Of a stretch of 64,000 nt of DNA, positions 43,443 through 53,046 are shown piece by piece. The stretch is from Microbacterium sp. cf046. Its GTDB lineage: Bacteria; Actinomycetota; Actinomycetes; Actinomycetales; Microbacteriaceae. Within the stretch, counting starts at the first letter, position 1. Each line of letters starts with the position of its first letter. The notes under the pieces are model-generated. The model saw only the letters and a list, made by a program, of their open reading frames with translations, was not told where the DNA came from and made no database searches. The position numbers and the translations under genes are program-made. Location: NCBI RefSeq assembly GCF_900114345.1, contig NZ_FOZJ01000003.1, forward strand, positions 124,001-188,000, given 5' to 3'.

Positions 43443-44168
43443 TCAGGTCGCGTTCCAGAGCTCTCGGTAGTACTCGAGGCGCTCGCCGTCGGGTTCGACG
43501 CCGTACGCCTCGATGAGGAGTTCCTCCCAACCCGGCCCGTAGTTCCACTCGGTGCTCATCGCGGCCACCGCGATGTCGGCCCAGCGGTCGCCCACGCCGA
43601 GTGCCCCGAGGTCGACGTGCGCGCTCCAGCGCCCGTCGTCGCCGATCAGCGTGTTCGGGCAGCATGCGTCGCCGTGGCACACGACCAGACGATCGACGGG
43701 CGGCGGCTCGCGCAGTGCCCCTGGGATGCGGATGCCGCGTCCCGCGGCGTTCGCGAGCCGTGAGGGCACGCTCCATTCGAACGGACACGCCTGTGCGGGG
43801 AGCGCTTCGTGGAGCGCTCGCAGACCCGCCCCGACGGCGCGGACGGCGGTTGCAGGCTCCGCCACCCAGCGCGGAGCCACCGCGCTCTCGCCGCGGGCCG
43901 CCGTCGTCACGAGCCACTCATGCGTGGCGTCGGCGCCCACCTCGAGCACGCGCGGCACGGGGGTGAAGCCGACCGTCCAAGCGAGCCGCTCCGCCTCGGC
44001 GGAGAACGAGGTCTCGGCATTGCACGGCCCGTACTTGATGAAGCGCCCGTCCGCCGTGCGGAAGGTGAGGCCGCCGATCCCGTTGACCCACACCGGGGTC
44101 ACCTCCGCGCCGCGCGCGAGCGCGCGCACGCGCTCGGGTGCCTCGATCGGCTCGCTCGGGATTGACAT
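43443..44168 (-). CDS. Aminoglycoside phosphotransferase (APH)-like kinase
   Basis: A 241-residue protein of the APH(3')-like fold. GLTFRTADGRFIKYGP is the ATP-binding strand with the Lys, HGDACCPNTLI is the Brenner catalytic motif (HxDxxxxN), and HVDLGALGVGDRWADIA is the metal-binding DxG/D region. ATG 44168 is chosen because the upstream in-frame extension (to 44294) shows no family features. Whether it modifies an antibiotic or a natural hydroxyl substrate cannot be told; it is chromosomal and lacks mobile context. Confidence 0.85.
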   Translation of the reverse strand: MSIPSEPIEAPERVRALARGAEVTPVWVNGIGGLTFRTADGRFIKYGPCNAETSFSAEAERLAWTVGFTPVPRVLEVGADATHEWLVTTAARGESAVAPRWVAEPATAVRAVGAGLRALHEALPAQACPFEWSVPSRLANAAGRGIRIPGALREPPPVDRLVVCHGDACCPNTLIGDDGRWSAHVDLGALGVGDRWADIAVAAMSTEWNYGPGWEELLIEAYGVEPDGERLEYYRELWNAT

Positions 44169-44335
44169 GAGCCCATTCTCGCTTCCGCGGCGCGAGTAGC
44201 CTGAGTTCGGCATCCAGTTTGGACGCGATCGGCCGCGCGACGGATCCGGCGGGCGCCGAGCGTGACACTCGGTGCCACGTATGCTGAGACGCAATGCCGC
44301 CCGGACCCAGGCGCGGGACGTTCGAAGGAGAGCAC

Positions 44336-45100
44336 ATGGACATCAGGGGCGCCTCTGCCCTCGTGACCGGCGGTGCGAGCGGTCTCGGGCTCGCGACCGC
44401 CCGACGCCTCGCGGCGGCCGGTGCGGCGGTCACCATCATCGATCTGCCGAATTCGGCCGGCCCGGAACGGGCCGCGGAGCTCGGCGGCGCGTTCGCCGCT
44501 GCTGATGTCACGAGCCCTGAGCAGGTCGCCGCCGCAGTGCAGACGGCTGCTGCATCCGGCCCCCTGCGGGTCGTCGTGAACTGTGCGGGGATTGCGCCGC
44601 CGGCGAAGGTGCTCGACCGCGAGGGCGCCCCCTCGCCGCTCGACGCGTTCGAGCGCATCATTCGCGTCAACCTGATCGGCACCTACAACGTGATCTCCCA
44701 GGCGGCCGCCGTCATGTCGCGCACCGAACCCGACGCGGGCAGCGGTGACCGCGGGGTCATCGTCAGCACGGCGAGCGTCGCAGCATTCGACGGGCAGATC
44801 GGCCAGCCCGCGTACTCCGCGAGCAAGGGCGGAGTGCACGCGATGACCCTCCCGATCGCGCGCGAGCTCGCCCGCTACCGCATCCGCGTCCTGACCATCG
44901 CCCCAGGGATCATGGAGACCCCGATGCTCGCCGGTCTGCCGCAGGCCGCGCAGGACTCGCTCGGCGAGCAGGTGCCCTACCCGGCCAGGCTGGGCCGCCC
45001 CGACGAGTACGCGCAGCTGGTGATGTCCATCGTCGAGAACGGCTACCTCAACGGCGAGACGATCCGTCTCGACGGCGCAATCCGCATGGCCCCACGGTGA
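44336..45100 (+). CDS. Short-chain dehydrogenase, 3-hydroxyacyl-CoA dehydrogenase type-2-like
   Basis: A 254-residue [13 protein letters not shown] cofactor motif (residues ~11-20), D-L-P after beta-2 favouring NAD, NCAG, catalytic Ser in [16 protein letters not shown] (Tyr/Lys) and PGIMETPML. The overall order matches HSD17B10-type 3-hydroxyacyl-CoA dehydrogenases used in isoleucine or fatty acid oxidation. GAAGGAG lies before the ATG. An enoyl-CoA hydratase and a second SDR follow on the same strand, giving a short beta-oxidation-like set. Confidence 0.88.
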   Translation: MDIRGASALVTGGASGLGLATARRLAAAGAAVTIIDLPNSAGPERAAELGGAFAAADVTSPEQVAAAVQTAAASGPLRVVVNCAGIAPPAKVLDREGAPSPLDAFERIIRVNLIGTYNVISQAAAVMSRTEPDAGSGDRGVIVSTASVAAFDGQIGQPAYSASKGGVHAMTLPIARELARYRIRVLTIAPGIMETPMLAGLPQAAQDSLGEQVPYPARLGRPDEYAQLVMSIVENGYLNGETIRLDGAIRMAPR

Positions 45101-45166
45101 CTCCTCTGCGGAAGGTGATCCGTACGAGGCTGAACACGTGCCGCATGGCCCCGAAATAGGAGACTC

Positions 45167-45946
45167 ATGAGCGACTCGATCCTGCTGACCCGCGACGGCG
45201 CACTCGCGCGGGTGACGTTCAACCGTCCGGCGTACCTGAACGCGATGGACTTCGAGATGGGGACGCGGTGGCGCGACATCGCGCACGAGGTCACCTCCGA
45301 CGCGTCGGTCGGAGCGGTGATCCTGGATGCCGCCGGCCCTGCGTTCTGCGCGGGCGGCGACGTCGTCGCGATGGCCACATCCGGCGCAGGAGGCGAGGCC
45401 GTCACCGCCACCGCGCACGTCATCCACGACGGCATCCGCACGTGGGCCCTCTCCGACAAGCCGATCGTCGCCGCCGTGCAGGGCGCGGTCGCGGGCGGAG
45501 GGATCGGCCTGATGCTCTCGGCCGATTACATCGTCGCCTCGGATGCCGCGAAGTTCGTCAGCAAGTACGCGAACATCGGGCTCACGCCCGACCTCGGCGT
45601 CTCGACACTGCTGCCGGCCGCGATCGGCCAGCGCCGCGCGCTGCAGCTCCTGCTGCAGGACCGCACGCTGAATGCCGCCGAGGCGCTGGACTGGGGACTC
45701 GTCGCCGAAGTCGTCCCAGTCGCAGACGTGGCGGGCAGGGCCGAGCAGGTCGCCCGGTTCTGGCTCGAGAACGCGACAGCCGCGTTCGGCCAGGCCAAGC
45801 GCCTCGTCCGCGTCGGGGCGCATCGCACGTTCGAGGACAACCTCGCCGACGAGGCCGCGACGATCGGCGCGCGCTTCGACACGGAAGAGTCCAGGCTTCG
45901 CGTCGCGGCCTTCGCCGCGGCATCCCGCAAGCAGTCCGCCCGCTGA
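45167..45946 (+). CDS. Enoyl-CoA hydratase/isomerase family protein
   Basis: A 259-residue crotonase-fold protein that binds acyl-CoA. The oxyanion-hole motifs FCAGGDVVAM and AVAGGGIGLMLSADYIVAS are present; the second catalytic acid region reads NIGLTPDLGVSTLLP, with Asp in place of one usual Glu, so isomerase rather than hydratase activity is possible. It lies 66 bp after the SDR gene and 118 bp before the next SDR. Pathway is probably acyl-CoA oxidation. Confidence 0.87.
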   Translation: MSDSILLTRDGALARVTFNRPAYLNAMDFEMGTRWRDIAHEVTSDASVGAVILDAAGPAFCAGGDVVAMATSGAGGEAVTATAHVIHDGIRTWALSDKPIVAAVQGAVAGGGIGLMLSADYIVASDAAKFVSKYANIGLTPDLGVSTLLPAAIGQRRALQLLLQDRTLNAAEALDWGLVAEVVPVADVAGRAEQVARFWLENATAAFGQAKRLVRVGAHRTFEDNLADEAATIGARFDTEESRLRVAAFAAASRKQSAR

Positions 45947-46064
45947 CCCGCACCTCGGTGTCCCACTCGTCCATGCTTCAGGGCACTCTTGCCGACGAAA
46001 ATCGGGACATCGAACCCTGGTGCCGCACGAAACGACCCCACCCGCTCGACCGGAAGGACCTCCG

Positions 46065-46901
46065 ATGACCGACAAGCCGCTGGCCGGCAAGACCATCCTG
46101 ATGTCGGGCGGCAGCCGCGGCATCGGACTCGCGATCGCGCTGCGCGCGGCAGCCGACGGCGCGAACATCGCCCTGCTGGCGAAGACCGATTCGCCGCATC
46201 CGAGGCTCGAGGGAACCGTGCACTCCGCGGCCGAGCAGATCCGGGCCGCGGGCGGCAACGCGCTGCCGATCGTCGGCGACGTGCGCAATGACGACGACAT
46301 CACCGAGGCCGTGCTCAAGACGCAGGGCGAGTTCGGCGGCATCGACATCGTCGTGAACAACGCGAGCGTGATCGACCTGTCTCGATCGCTGCAGCTCGCG
46401 GCAAAGAAGTACGACCTCATGCAGGATGTCAACGTGCGCGGCACGTTCATGCTGTCCCAGGCGGCCGTGCCCATCCTGCGAGAGGCCGCCAACCCGCACA
46501 TCCTCTCGCTCTCGCCCCCGCTCAATCTCGATCCGAAGTGGCTCGGCGCGCACACCGGCTACACGCTCGCGAAGTACGGCATGACGATGGTGACGCTCGG
46601 ATTCGCCGCGGAGTTCGCGAAGGACGGGATCGCCGCCAACACGCTCTGGCCGCGCACCACCATCGCGACGGCGGCCGTGCAGAACCTCCTCGGCGGCGAC
46701 GCGGTGATGGCGGCGAGCCGCACGCCTGAGATCTACGCGCATGCCGCGTACGAGGTGCTGACCCGCCCATCGCGCGAGTACACCGGCCAGACGCTGATCG
46801 TGGAGGACGTGCTGACGGATGCCGGCGTCACCGACTTCTCGCGCTACGCCGCGGTGCCCGGCACCCCGGACGATCGCCTGTTCCCGGACATCTTCCTGTA
46901 G
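46065..46901 (+). CDS. Short-chain dehydrogenase, HSDL2-like
   Basis: A 278-residue SDR with SGGSRGIGLAIAL cofactor motif, the NNAS strand and YTLAKYGM (catalytic Tyr/Lys), but the usual catalytic Ser region reads HILSLSPPLNLDPKW, the variant seen in HSDL2-type proteins; the AKTDSPHPRLEGTVHSAAEQI stretch and the C-terminal PSREYTGQTLIVEDVL are also typical. Substrate unknown, probably a fatty-acid-like carbonyl. It is the last gene before the second palindromic repeat. Confidence 0.87.
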   Translation: MTDKPLAGKTILMSGGSRGIGLAIALRAAADGANIALLAKTDSPHPRLEGTVHSAAEQIRAAGGNALPIVGDVRNDDDITEAVLKTQGEFGGIDIVVNNASVIDLSRSLQLAAKKYDLMQDVNVRGTFMLSQAAVPILREAANPHILSLSPPLNLDPKWLGAHTGYTLAKYGMTMVTLGFAAEFAKDGIAANTLWPRTTIATAAVQNLLGGDAVMAASRTPEIYAHAAYEVLTRPSREYTGQTLIVEDVLTDAGVTDFSRYAAVPGTPDDRLFPDIFL

Positions 46902-46919
46902 CCGGTCCCTCTTCACGCC

Positions 46920-46984
46920 GAGACTGCAACCGCACGCCGAGACTGCGGGCCACACCCACCGTCTCGGGGTGCCGCTGCAGTCTC
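46920..46984. repeat. 65-bp palindromic repeat element, copy 2
   Basis: Same termini and length as copy 1 (440-504): GAGACTGCA (46920-46928) and TGCAGTCTC (46976-46984), with GTCTCG at the same internal offset. This copy also carries a second GAGACTGC (46939) facing GTCTCGG (46961-46967), giving a nested 7-bp stem. It lies between the convergent SDR and LysE genes, a natural place for a bidirectional terminator. Confidence 0.65.
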
Positions 46985-47015
46985 GCGGTTCGTGACGGGG
47001 CGGCGCGGCCGAGGA

Positions 47016-47660
47016 TCAGTGCCTATTGCCGGTGAATAGCAGGATTCCGCCGAGTCCGATCATGAGTCCGCCCCCGGTCGCCGACAGTGCGGCGATGCGC
47101 TTCGGCGACTTGCCGAACCAGGTGCGCGCGCTCGCGGCGACCAGCGCCCAGACGGCGTCGGAGATCAGGGCGATCACGAAGAAGACCAGGCCGAGCTCGA
47201 TCATCTGCAGGGGCACCGAGCCCGAGGAGAGGTCGACGAACTGCGGCAGCACGGCGACGAAGAACGCGATCGTCTTCGGGTTGGTGATGCCGACGATGAA
47301 CCCCTCGCCCAGCTGACGCCAGTGCGAACGGGGCAGCGCGCCCGAGACGGCGGCCTCGGCGGCACGATTGCGGTGCCGGATCGCCTGGACCCCGAGGAAC
47401 ATCAGGTACAGCGCACCCGCGACCTTCACGATCGTGAAGAGCACGATCGACTGCGCCACGATGCCCCCGACGCCGAGTGCGACCAGGCCGATGATCGGCA
47501 GCAGTCCGAGCGCGTTGCCGAGCACGCTCAACAGGCCGCCCATTCGCCCCAGGGCGAGCGCGCGGCCGATCGTGAACAGCACGCTCGGCCCGGGGATCAC
47601 GATCAGCACGACCGCGGCCACGGTGAACGCGAGCAGACTCTCCGGCGGAACCACATCCAC
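47016..47660 (-). CDS. LysE-family translocator
   Basis: A 214-residue membrane protein with about six hydrophobic segments. VLIVIPGPSVLFTIGRALALG and GFIVGITNPKTIAFFVAVLPQFV are the two signature blocks of LysE/RhtB exporters of amino acids or other small solutes. GTG 47660 or GTG 47654 are equally possible; no clear ribosome-binding site marks either. It converges on the HSDL2-like gene, separated by the palindromic repeat, and is the second of two minus-strand genes. Confidence 0.88.
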   Translation of the reverse strand: MDVVPPESLLAFTVAAVVLIVIPGPSVLFTIGRALALGRMGGLLSVLGNALGLLPIIGLVALGVGGIVAQSIVLFTIVKVAGALYLMFLGVQAIRHRNRAAEAAVSGALPRSHWRQLGEGFIVGITNPKTIAFFVAVLPQFVDLSSGSVPLQMIELGLVFFVIALISDAVWALVAASARTWFGKSPKRIAALSATGGGLMIGLGGILLFTGNRH

Positions 47661-47704
47661 ACGATAGTGGCGGGATGCCGCAGCCGCCGATTCCGCCCGT
47701 CGGG

Positions 47705-48544
47705 TCAGTCCGGCGGGGTGGGGCTGAGCAGGATCGTGACCACGCCGTCCGGCCCCCACCAGAAGCCGAGGCTCTGATCGGCGGTCATGACCTCCGGCCG
47801 GTCCTCGGGTGCCAGCTCGGCATACGGCACGGACAGCAGCAGACCGCCCTGCGTCTTCAGGGCGGTGGAGACGCAGTCCGCGCGCATCGTGCCGTCGCCG
47901 TCCAGCAGCATGCAGTTCTCGTTCTCGATCGCGCCGCGGGCCCCGGCGATCCACAGCTTCCAGCCGTAGTAGTCGCCCAGCGGCTCCACCCAGGTCATCA
48001 GCCCCTCGACCGGGAAGACCGGCACGTCGTCGCCGATCGGGAGGTCGACGTAGTCGCCGAACGATCCGTCGATCCGCACTTCGATCAGCTTGTCGGCCTG
48101 CGGGTGGCGCACGAACGCGAGCGCCTCCCGGACGCCCGCCGGGATCGCGCCGGCGGCGGCTGACGAGACCGCGGGCTGGGCCGACGTTCGCGCGGCGGCC
48201 GCGACCCCGAGTGGCAGCGCGACGATCGCCACGGCGGCCACCAGTGCGATATGCCACCGAGAGCGCCGCCGCCGTGGCGATTCGCCTGCGGGGAGGACGC
48301 CCACGACTCGCGCGTCGCTCGGGGCGGCATCCCGCGGGCCGTCGACGACAGCCCCGTCCGGCGGGAGACCGGAGGCTGGTGCCGACGCGAGAATGCCCGG
48401 CTCCGGCATCCGGGCGGCGGGCAGGGCGAGCTCCTCCAGCTCGACGAGCCGCTCGACCGCTCGGCAGTCGTCCGCGATGTCGGGCGACGGCCCGTACGCG
48501 CGCAGACGCAGCGCGTCCAGCTCAGCGCGGGCTGCGGCATCCAT
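47705..48544 (-). CDS. Membrane protein of an unrecognised two-member family, paralogue A
   Basis: A 279-residue protein: cytoplasmic N-terminus of ~95 residues with the motif [32 protein letters not shown], an Arg-rich stop, one transmembrane helix ([22 protein letters not shown]), then an outer domain containing CMLL and DCV cysteines that could pair. The same N-terminal motif, helix position and layout occur in the protein at 55548-56411. No database family comes to mind; the layout resembles anti-sigma-type or sensor proteins. Function unknown. Confidence 0.7.
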   Translation of the reverse strand: MDAAARAELDALRLRAYGPSPDIADDCRAVERLVELEELALPAARMPEPGILASAPASGLPPDGAVVDGPRDAAPSDARVVGVLPAGESPRRRRSRWHIALVAAVAIVALPLGVAAAARTSAQPAVSSAAAGAIPAGVREALAFVRHPQADKLIEVRIDGSFGDYVDLPIGDDVPVFPVEGLMTWVEPLGDYYGWKLWIAGARGAIENENCMLLDGDGTMRADCVSTALKTQGGLLLSVPYAELAPEDRPEVMTADQSLGFWWGPDGVVTILLSPTPPD

Positions 48545-48657
48545 CGCTCACCGTCATGTTCCCCTCGTCTTCACGCTACCCCTCCCGTCCCGCGTCGCGG
48601 TGGGTCGGGCGACGCGCACGCCAGGCTTCGTGCAGGTGCGTCCCGTACCCTGTGAGC

Positions 48658-49938
48658 ATGACCTCCCGGCCCGAAGGAACGCCCGTCCGACAGGTGCGGC
48701 CGAAGTCGGCGCTCGCGGCCTCCGGCGCGCCGCAGGTGCGGCCCAAGACGGAGGGCTGGCAGCAGAAGAAGGATGCCGAGGGCAGGCCGCTGCTGCAGTT
48801 CGCGAGCCCGAAGCGCGGCAAGCCGCCGGTGCACCTGGCCGACCTCGCGCCCGACGAGCGCGTCGCGAAGGTCAAGGAGCTCGGCATGCCGGGCTTCCGC
48901 GCGAAGCAGCTCGAGACCCACTACTTCACGCACTGGACCCACGACCCCGCCGCGATGAGCGACCTGCCGGCGGCCGGGCGCGAGGAGTTCGTGCACGGCA
49001 TGCTGCCCCCGCTGCTGACCGAGGTGCGCCGGCTCGAGACCGACCGCGGCGACACGATCAAGTTCCTCTGGAAGCTGCACGACGGTGCGCTCGTCGAGTC
49101 GGTGCTGATGCGCTACCCAGGTCGCATCACGCTGTGCGTCTCGTCGCAGGCGGGCTGCGGGATGAACTGCCCGTTCTGCGCGACCGGCCAGGCGGGGCTC
49201 ACCCGCAACATGTCGGCCGCCGAGATCGTCGAGCAGATCGTGAAGGCGAACCGCCTGATCGCGGACGGCGGTCTCGGTGGCAAGAAGCGCGACGACCACT
49301 CGGCCGAGCGGGTGAGCAACATCGTCTTCATGGGCATGGGCGAGCCGCTGGCCAACTACGCCCGAGTGATGCAGGCGGTGCGGGTCATGACCGACAAGAA
49401 GCACGGCCTCGGCATGAGCGCGCGCGGCATCACGGTCTCGACGGTCGGCCTCGTGCCCGCGATCACCAAGCTCGCGAACGAGGACATCCCGGTGACCTTC
49501 GCGCTGTCGCTGCACGCCCCCGATGACAAGCTGCGCGACGAGCTCATCCCGGTCAACTCGCGATGGAAGGTCGACGAGGCACTGGATGCCGCGCGGAACT
49601 ACTTCGACAAGACCGGTCGCCGCGTCTCGATCGAGTACGCGCTGATCAAGGACATGAACGACCACGGCTGGCGGGCCGACCTGCTGGCCGACAAGCTCAA
49701 CGCGCGCGGACGCGGCTGGGTGCACGTCAATCCGATTCCGCTGAACCCGACGCCCGGATCGATCTGGACCGCATCAGAGGTGAGCGTGCAGAACGAGTTC
49801 GTCCGTCGGCTGAACGATGCCGGCATCCCGACCACGCTCCGCGACACCCGCGGCAAGGAGATCGACGGCGCCTGCGGCCAGCTGGTCGCCACGACCGAGG
49901 ACGAGGCCGCCGCGGCCGCCACCCCGAACGAGGACTGA
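48658..49938 (+). CDS. rlmN: 23S rRNA (adenine-2503-C2)-methyltransferase
   Basis: A 426-residue radical-SAM enzyme that methylates A2503 of 23S rRNA and A37 of some tRNAs. The CX3CX2C cluster is C167-G-M-N-C171-P-F-C174; the [19 protein letters not shown] and [10 protein letters not shown] blocks and the C-terminal catalytic Cys (DGACGQL) are conserved. The N-terminus is extended by ~50 residues of Pro/Lys-rich sequence ([20 protein letters not shown]) not needed for the fold. The ATG at 48658 is the first start of the RlmN-like frame after a divergent intergenic region. Confidence 0.95.
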   Translation: MTSRPEGTPVRQVRPKSALAASGAPQVRPKTEGWQQKKDAEGRPLLQFASPKRGKPPVHLADLAPDERVAKVKELGMPGFRAKQLETHYFTHWTHDPAAMSDLPAAGREEFVHGMLPPLLTEVRRLETDRGDTIKFLWKLHDGALVESVLMRYPGRITLCVSSQAGCGMNCPFCATGQAGLTRNMSAAEIVEQIVKANRLIADGGLGGKKRDDHSAERVSNIVFMGMGEPLANYARVMQAVRVMTDKKHGLGMSARGITVSTVGLVPAITKLANEDIPVTFALSLHAPDDKLRDELIPVNSRWKVDEALDAARNYFDKTGRRVSIEYALIKDMNDHGWRADLLADKLNARGRGWVHVNPIPLNPTPGSIWTASEVSVQNEFVRRLNDAGIPTTLRDTRGKEIDGACGQLVATTEDEAAAAATPNED

Positions 49939-50020
49939 TCCACCGCGGCCGCTCATCGGCCGATCGCTCCGTTCTCCAGGGTCCTCGCGCCGGTCGGCGG
50001 CGTACTGACAGAATCGGCCC

Positions 50021-51985
50021 ATGCCCGACTGGCTCCTGATCACGATCGTCGCCATCGTCTTCGCGTTCGCCGCCGCGTGGGTCGTGCGTCGGCTGCTGGA
50101 CGTGCAGGTCGGTTGGCTGCGCGCGCTCGTGACCGCGCTCATCGTCTTCCTGCTCACGCTGCCGATCGCGCTCTGGTCGCTGGGCGAGGCCGACGTGCTC
50201 GTCGACGGCAAGATCGTCGTCAGCGGACTCGTCGCGGTGTCGTTCATCGCGCTCACTGCGGGATGGATGTTCGCCGCGGTCGTGATCGCCGTGCTCGCGC
50301 TGGAGTTCCTCTGGCCGTCTCGGCCGTTCCGCAACCCGATCACGGTGGTGCGCGAGGCCATCCGCCGCCGAGACCGGACCCGCCGCTACGCGCAGATCAT
50401 CGCGATCGGGTCACGGCACGGACTCACGCTCTACGAGAGCCGACGCCGGGGTGGCGAGACGGATCAGCTGCCGACCGCGCTCGTCTCGGCGATGAACGAG
50501 GCGGGCGTGACGTTCGTCAAGCTCGGCCAGGTGCTCTCCTCGCGGGAGGATGTGCTCCCTCCGGCCCTGATCGACGCGTTCTCGACGCTGCAGATGGATT
50601 CGACGCCGATCCCCTGGACGGAGGCCGAAGCGGCGATCCTGCAGCAGCTGGGCCGCCCGATCGACGACGTGTTCGCCGAGATCGATCCGGTGCCGCTCGC
50701 AGCCGCATCCGTCGCGCAGGTCCACGCGGCGCGACTGCTGACCGGTGAAGAAGTCGTGGTGAAGATCCAACGGCCACGCGCCCGCGCCGAAGTCACCACC
50801 GACCTGGACATCCTCGAGCGGCTCTCCATCGAGGCCGAACGGCGCACCGACTGGGCGAAGGACTACGGCGCCCGCGCGCTCGCTGAGGAGTTCGCGCGTG
50901 CGCTGCGCGAGGAGCTGGACTACCGGATCGAGGCGGGCAACACCGAGATGCTGCGCGGTGCCATCGCGGCCACACCCTCGCGGCTGCGCGTGCCGAAGGT
51001 GTACGCGGAGTACTCGACCTCGCAGATGATCGTGCAGGAGCGGGCGACGGGCACACCGCTCAGCCGGCTGCGGGTGGGCGCGCTGCCCCCCGAGGAGGCG
51101 CTCGAGATCGCGAATTCGATGCTCGATGCCGTCTTCGACCAGATCGCCGTCCGAGGCGTCTTCCATGCGGACCTGCATCCCGGCAACGTGATCCTCGACG
51201 ACAACGATGAGGGGACCGTCACGCTGATCGACTTCGGGGCGGTCGGGGTGCTCGAGAGCAGCATGCGCCGGCTCCTGCTGCCGATGCTGGTCGCGATGGC
51301 GAACGACGACGACATCGCAGTCACCGACGTCGCCCTGCTGATGTGCACGCCGCCGACGGGCGCGCCGATCGATTCGGTCGCGCTGCAGCGCGACATCGGC
51401 GTCATCCTGACACGGGTGCACAACTCCCGCGCCGACGAGAACGTCTTCCGCCTGTTCCTGGACGCGCTGCGACGCAACCGCATGGCGCTCCCGCCGTCCC
51501 TGCTGCTGGTCTTCCGCACGCTCGCATCCCTCGAAGGCACGCTCCGCAAGCTCGTGCCGGACTATGACATGGTCGGTCGGGCGCTCGAAGTCGCCCCCGG
51601 GATGGCGCGCACGCTCTTCTCGCCGAAGGGCGCCCTCCTGACCGCGCAGACCTGGTCGTCACTCGTGCTGGAGCAGGTGCGCCGGATGCCGCGGCGCATC
51701 GAGAGCGTGACCCGCTCGCTCGATGAGGGCACGCTGTCGGTGCGCCTGCGCTCGTTCGAGAGCGATGAGGAGCGCAACTGGATCGACGGCATCCTGGGGC
51801 GCGTCACCACGACCGTGATCGGCATCACCCTGGTGGTCACCGGCATCATGCTCGGCGTCGCCGAAGGCGGACCGATGCTGACCGGAAACGTCCCCGCGTT
51901 CGCATTCCTCGGCAGCGTGATGGGCCTGGCCGGCATGCTCCTGCTCCTGCGCAGCCTCCGCACGGCCTTCCGCCGCCGACGCTGA
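50021..51985 (+). CDS. ABC1/AarF/UbiB-family protein kinase-like protein
   Basis: A 654-residue protein with two or three N-terminal transmembrane segments (within residues ~1-105), a UbiB kinase-like domain, and two C-terminal helices. The KxGQ block (VKLGQVLSSREDVLPPALIDAFSTLQMD), AAASVAQVHAARL, the catalytic FHADLHPGNVI and the metal-binding LIDFGAVG are intact. Family members act as atypical ATPases/kinases in isoprenoid quinone or lipid metabolism. The extra N-terminal helices are less common. Short repeats overlap its 3' end (51968-52014). Confidence 0.9.
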   Translation: MPDWLLITIVAIVFAFAAAWVVRRLLDVQVGWLRALVTALIVFLLTLPIALWSLGEADVLVDGKIVVSGLVAVSFIALTAGWMFAAVVIAVLALEFLWPSRPFRNPITVVREAIRRRDRTRRYAQIIAIGSRHGLTLYESRRRGGETDQLPTALVSAMNEAGVTFVKLGQVLSSREDVLPPALIDAFSTLQMDSTPIPWTEAEAAILQQLGRPIDDVFAEIDPVPLAAASVAQVHAARLLTGEEVVVKIQRPRARAEVTTDLDILERLSIEAERRTDWAKDYGARALAEEFARALREELDYRIEAGNTEMLRGAIAATPSRLRVPKVYAEYSTSQMIVQERATGTPLSRLRVGALPPEEALEIANSMLDAVFDQIAVRGVFHADLHPGNVILDDNDEGTVTLIDFGAVGVLESSMRRLLLPMLVAMANDDDIAVTDVALLMCTPPTGAPIDSVALQRDIGVILTRVHNSRADENVFRLFLDALRRNRMALPPSLLLVFRTLASLEGTLRKLVPDYDMVGRALEVAPGMARTLFSPKGALLTAQTWSSLVLEQVRRMPRRIESVTRSLDEGTLSVRLRSFESDEERNWIDGILGRVTTTVIGITLVVTGIMLGVAEGGPMLTGNVPAFAFLGSVMGLAGMLLLLRSLRTAFRRRR

Positions 51986-52014
51986 GCCGCCGACACTGAG
52001 CCGCCGACGCTGGG
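51968..52014 (+). repeat. Short tandem repeat over the ubiB-like stop codon
   Basis: Three near-identical units of about 14-15 bp (GCCGCCGACGCTGA type) are arranged in tandem across the stop codon of the UbiB-like gene, with two substitutions in the later units. Expansion or contraction would change the end of the protein or the intergenic gap to the LysR gene. Confidence 0.55.
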
Positions 52015-52029
52015 CCGCGGGCGGTCAGC

Positions 52030-52944
52030 TCATCCTGTGATCAGCTCCTGCTCGGCAGCCTCGCGGGTGCGTCGGTCGGCGTCGATGAGTTCGAGCAGAT
52101 GCTGCGACGACGGATCGGCCGCGGCCGCCACGACCGCGCTCACCGTCCAGTCGGGCGTCGAGTCGGCGGGCAGCGCGATCGTCGCGAGCCTGGCCGCTTC
52201 CCGCTTGCCGGCGACGTGCTGCGGGACGATCGCGATGCCCAGGCCCCGGTCGACCAGATCGAGGAGCGTGTGGATGTCATCGACCGTGCACCGGACCCGA
52301 CGACGGATGCCGCGCGCCGCGAAGAGCGAATCGTTGAGCGTGCGCACACCCCACGCTGCACGGAAGTCGATGAACTCGCGGTCGTTGAGGTCGTCCCAGC
52401 TCACGCGCCGGCCCGTGGCGAGCGGGTCGTCGGCGGGTGCCAGCAGCACCAGGCTGCGGCGCCCCAGCTCGACCCGCTGCAGCGCGCCGAGGTGCTCGGT
52501 GGTCGCGACGAACGCGACGTCGAGGTCCCCGGCGCGGACGCTCGCGGCCAGCTCGTGCGAGCCGGCCTGCGTGAAGTGGATGTCGATGAGCGGATGCCGG
52601 CGATGGAACCGCTCGAGCAGCGGAGGCACGTCGACCACGCCGAGGCACTGCTCGGCGCCGATCCGCAGCGCGCCGGACAGCTGGTGCGTCGCGCGCACGA
52701 CGGCATCGCGCGCCTTCGCGGACTGCGCGAGCATCTCCCGCGCGAACGGGAGGAACGCGGTGCCGGCGTCGGTCGGCGAGACGCGCCGCGTGGAGCGGAC
52801 GAACATCGACGCCCCGAGCTCCTCCTCGAGGGCCCGGATCCCCGCGGACAGACCCGACTGGCTGACACCGCACACCGCTGCCGCCCGTGTGAACTGCTGC
52901 TCGTCGGCGAGGGCGACGAAGTACTCCATCTGACGCAGTTCCAT
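52030..52944 (-). CDS. LysR-family transcriptional regulator
   Basis: A 304-residue LTTR. The N-terminal helix-turn-helix (FTRAAAVCGVSQSGLSAGIRALEEELG, residues ~18-42) is followed by a two-lobed effector domain (LRIGAEQCLGVVDVPPLLERFHRRHP; LDVAFVATTEH; DLVDRGLGIAIVPQHVAG). It is divergent from an aldo/keto reductase gene with a 102-bp shared region, the classical arrangement for self- and target-regulation. The effector is unknown. Confidence 0.9.
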   Translation of the reverse strand: MELRQMEYFVALADEQQFTRAAAVCGVSQSGLSAGIRALEEELGASMFVRSTRRVSPTDAGTAFLPFAREMLAQSAKARDAVVRATHQLSGALRIGAEQCLGVVDVPPLLERFHRRHPLIDIHFTQAGSHELAASVRAGDLDVAFVATTEHLGALQRVELGRRSLVLLAPADDPLATGRRVSWDDLNDREFIDFRAAWGVRTLNDSLFAARGIRRRVRCTVDDIHTLLDLVDRGLGIAIVPQHVAGKREAARLATIALPADSTPDWTVSAVVAAAADPSSQHLLELIDADRRTREAAEQELITG

Positions 52945-52982
52945 TCAGCACTCCTGTTTCTGAAAAGCATTGAATCCAGTTG

Positions 52983-53012
52983 TTGGACTTCTATCGTGCC
53001 GGTCTCTATGGT
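52983..53012 (+). promoter_or_regulatory. Possible promoter/LysR control region of the AKR operon
   Basis: TTGGAC (52983-52988) and TATGGT (53007-53012) with 18-bp spacing lie in the divergent LysR-AKR gap, directly after an AT-richer stretch with an A-rich LysR gene start. A T-N11-A type site may overlap but I cannot pin it down. Confidence 0.35.
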
Positions 53013-53046
53013 GGGAACGCAACCCACCCCCGCTGGAAGGACGCAC

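Noticed and set aside
43443..44168. Acquired aminoglycoside resistance gene
   Set aside because: The kinase motifs are real, but there is no mobile element and base composition matches the surroundings, so an intrinsic kinase is as likely.
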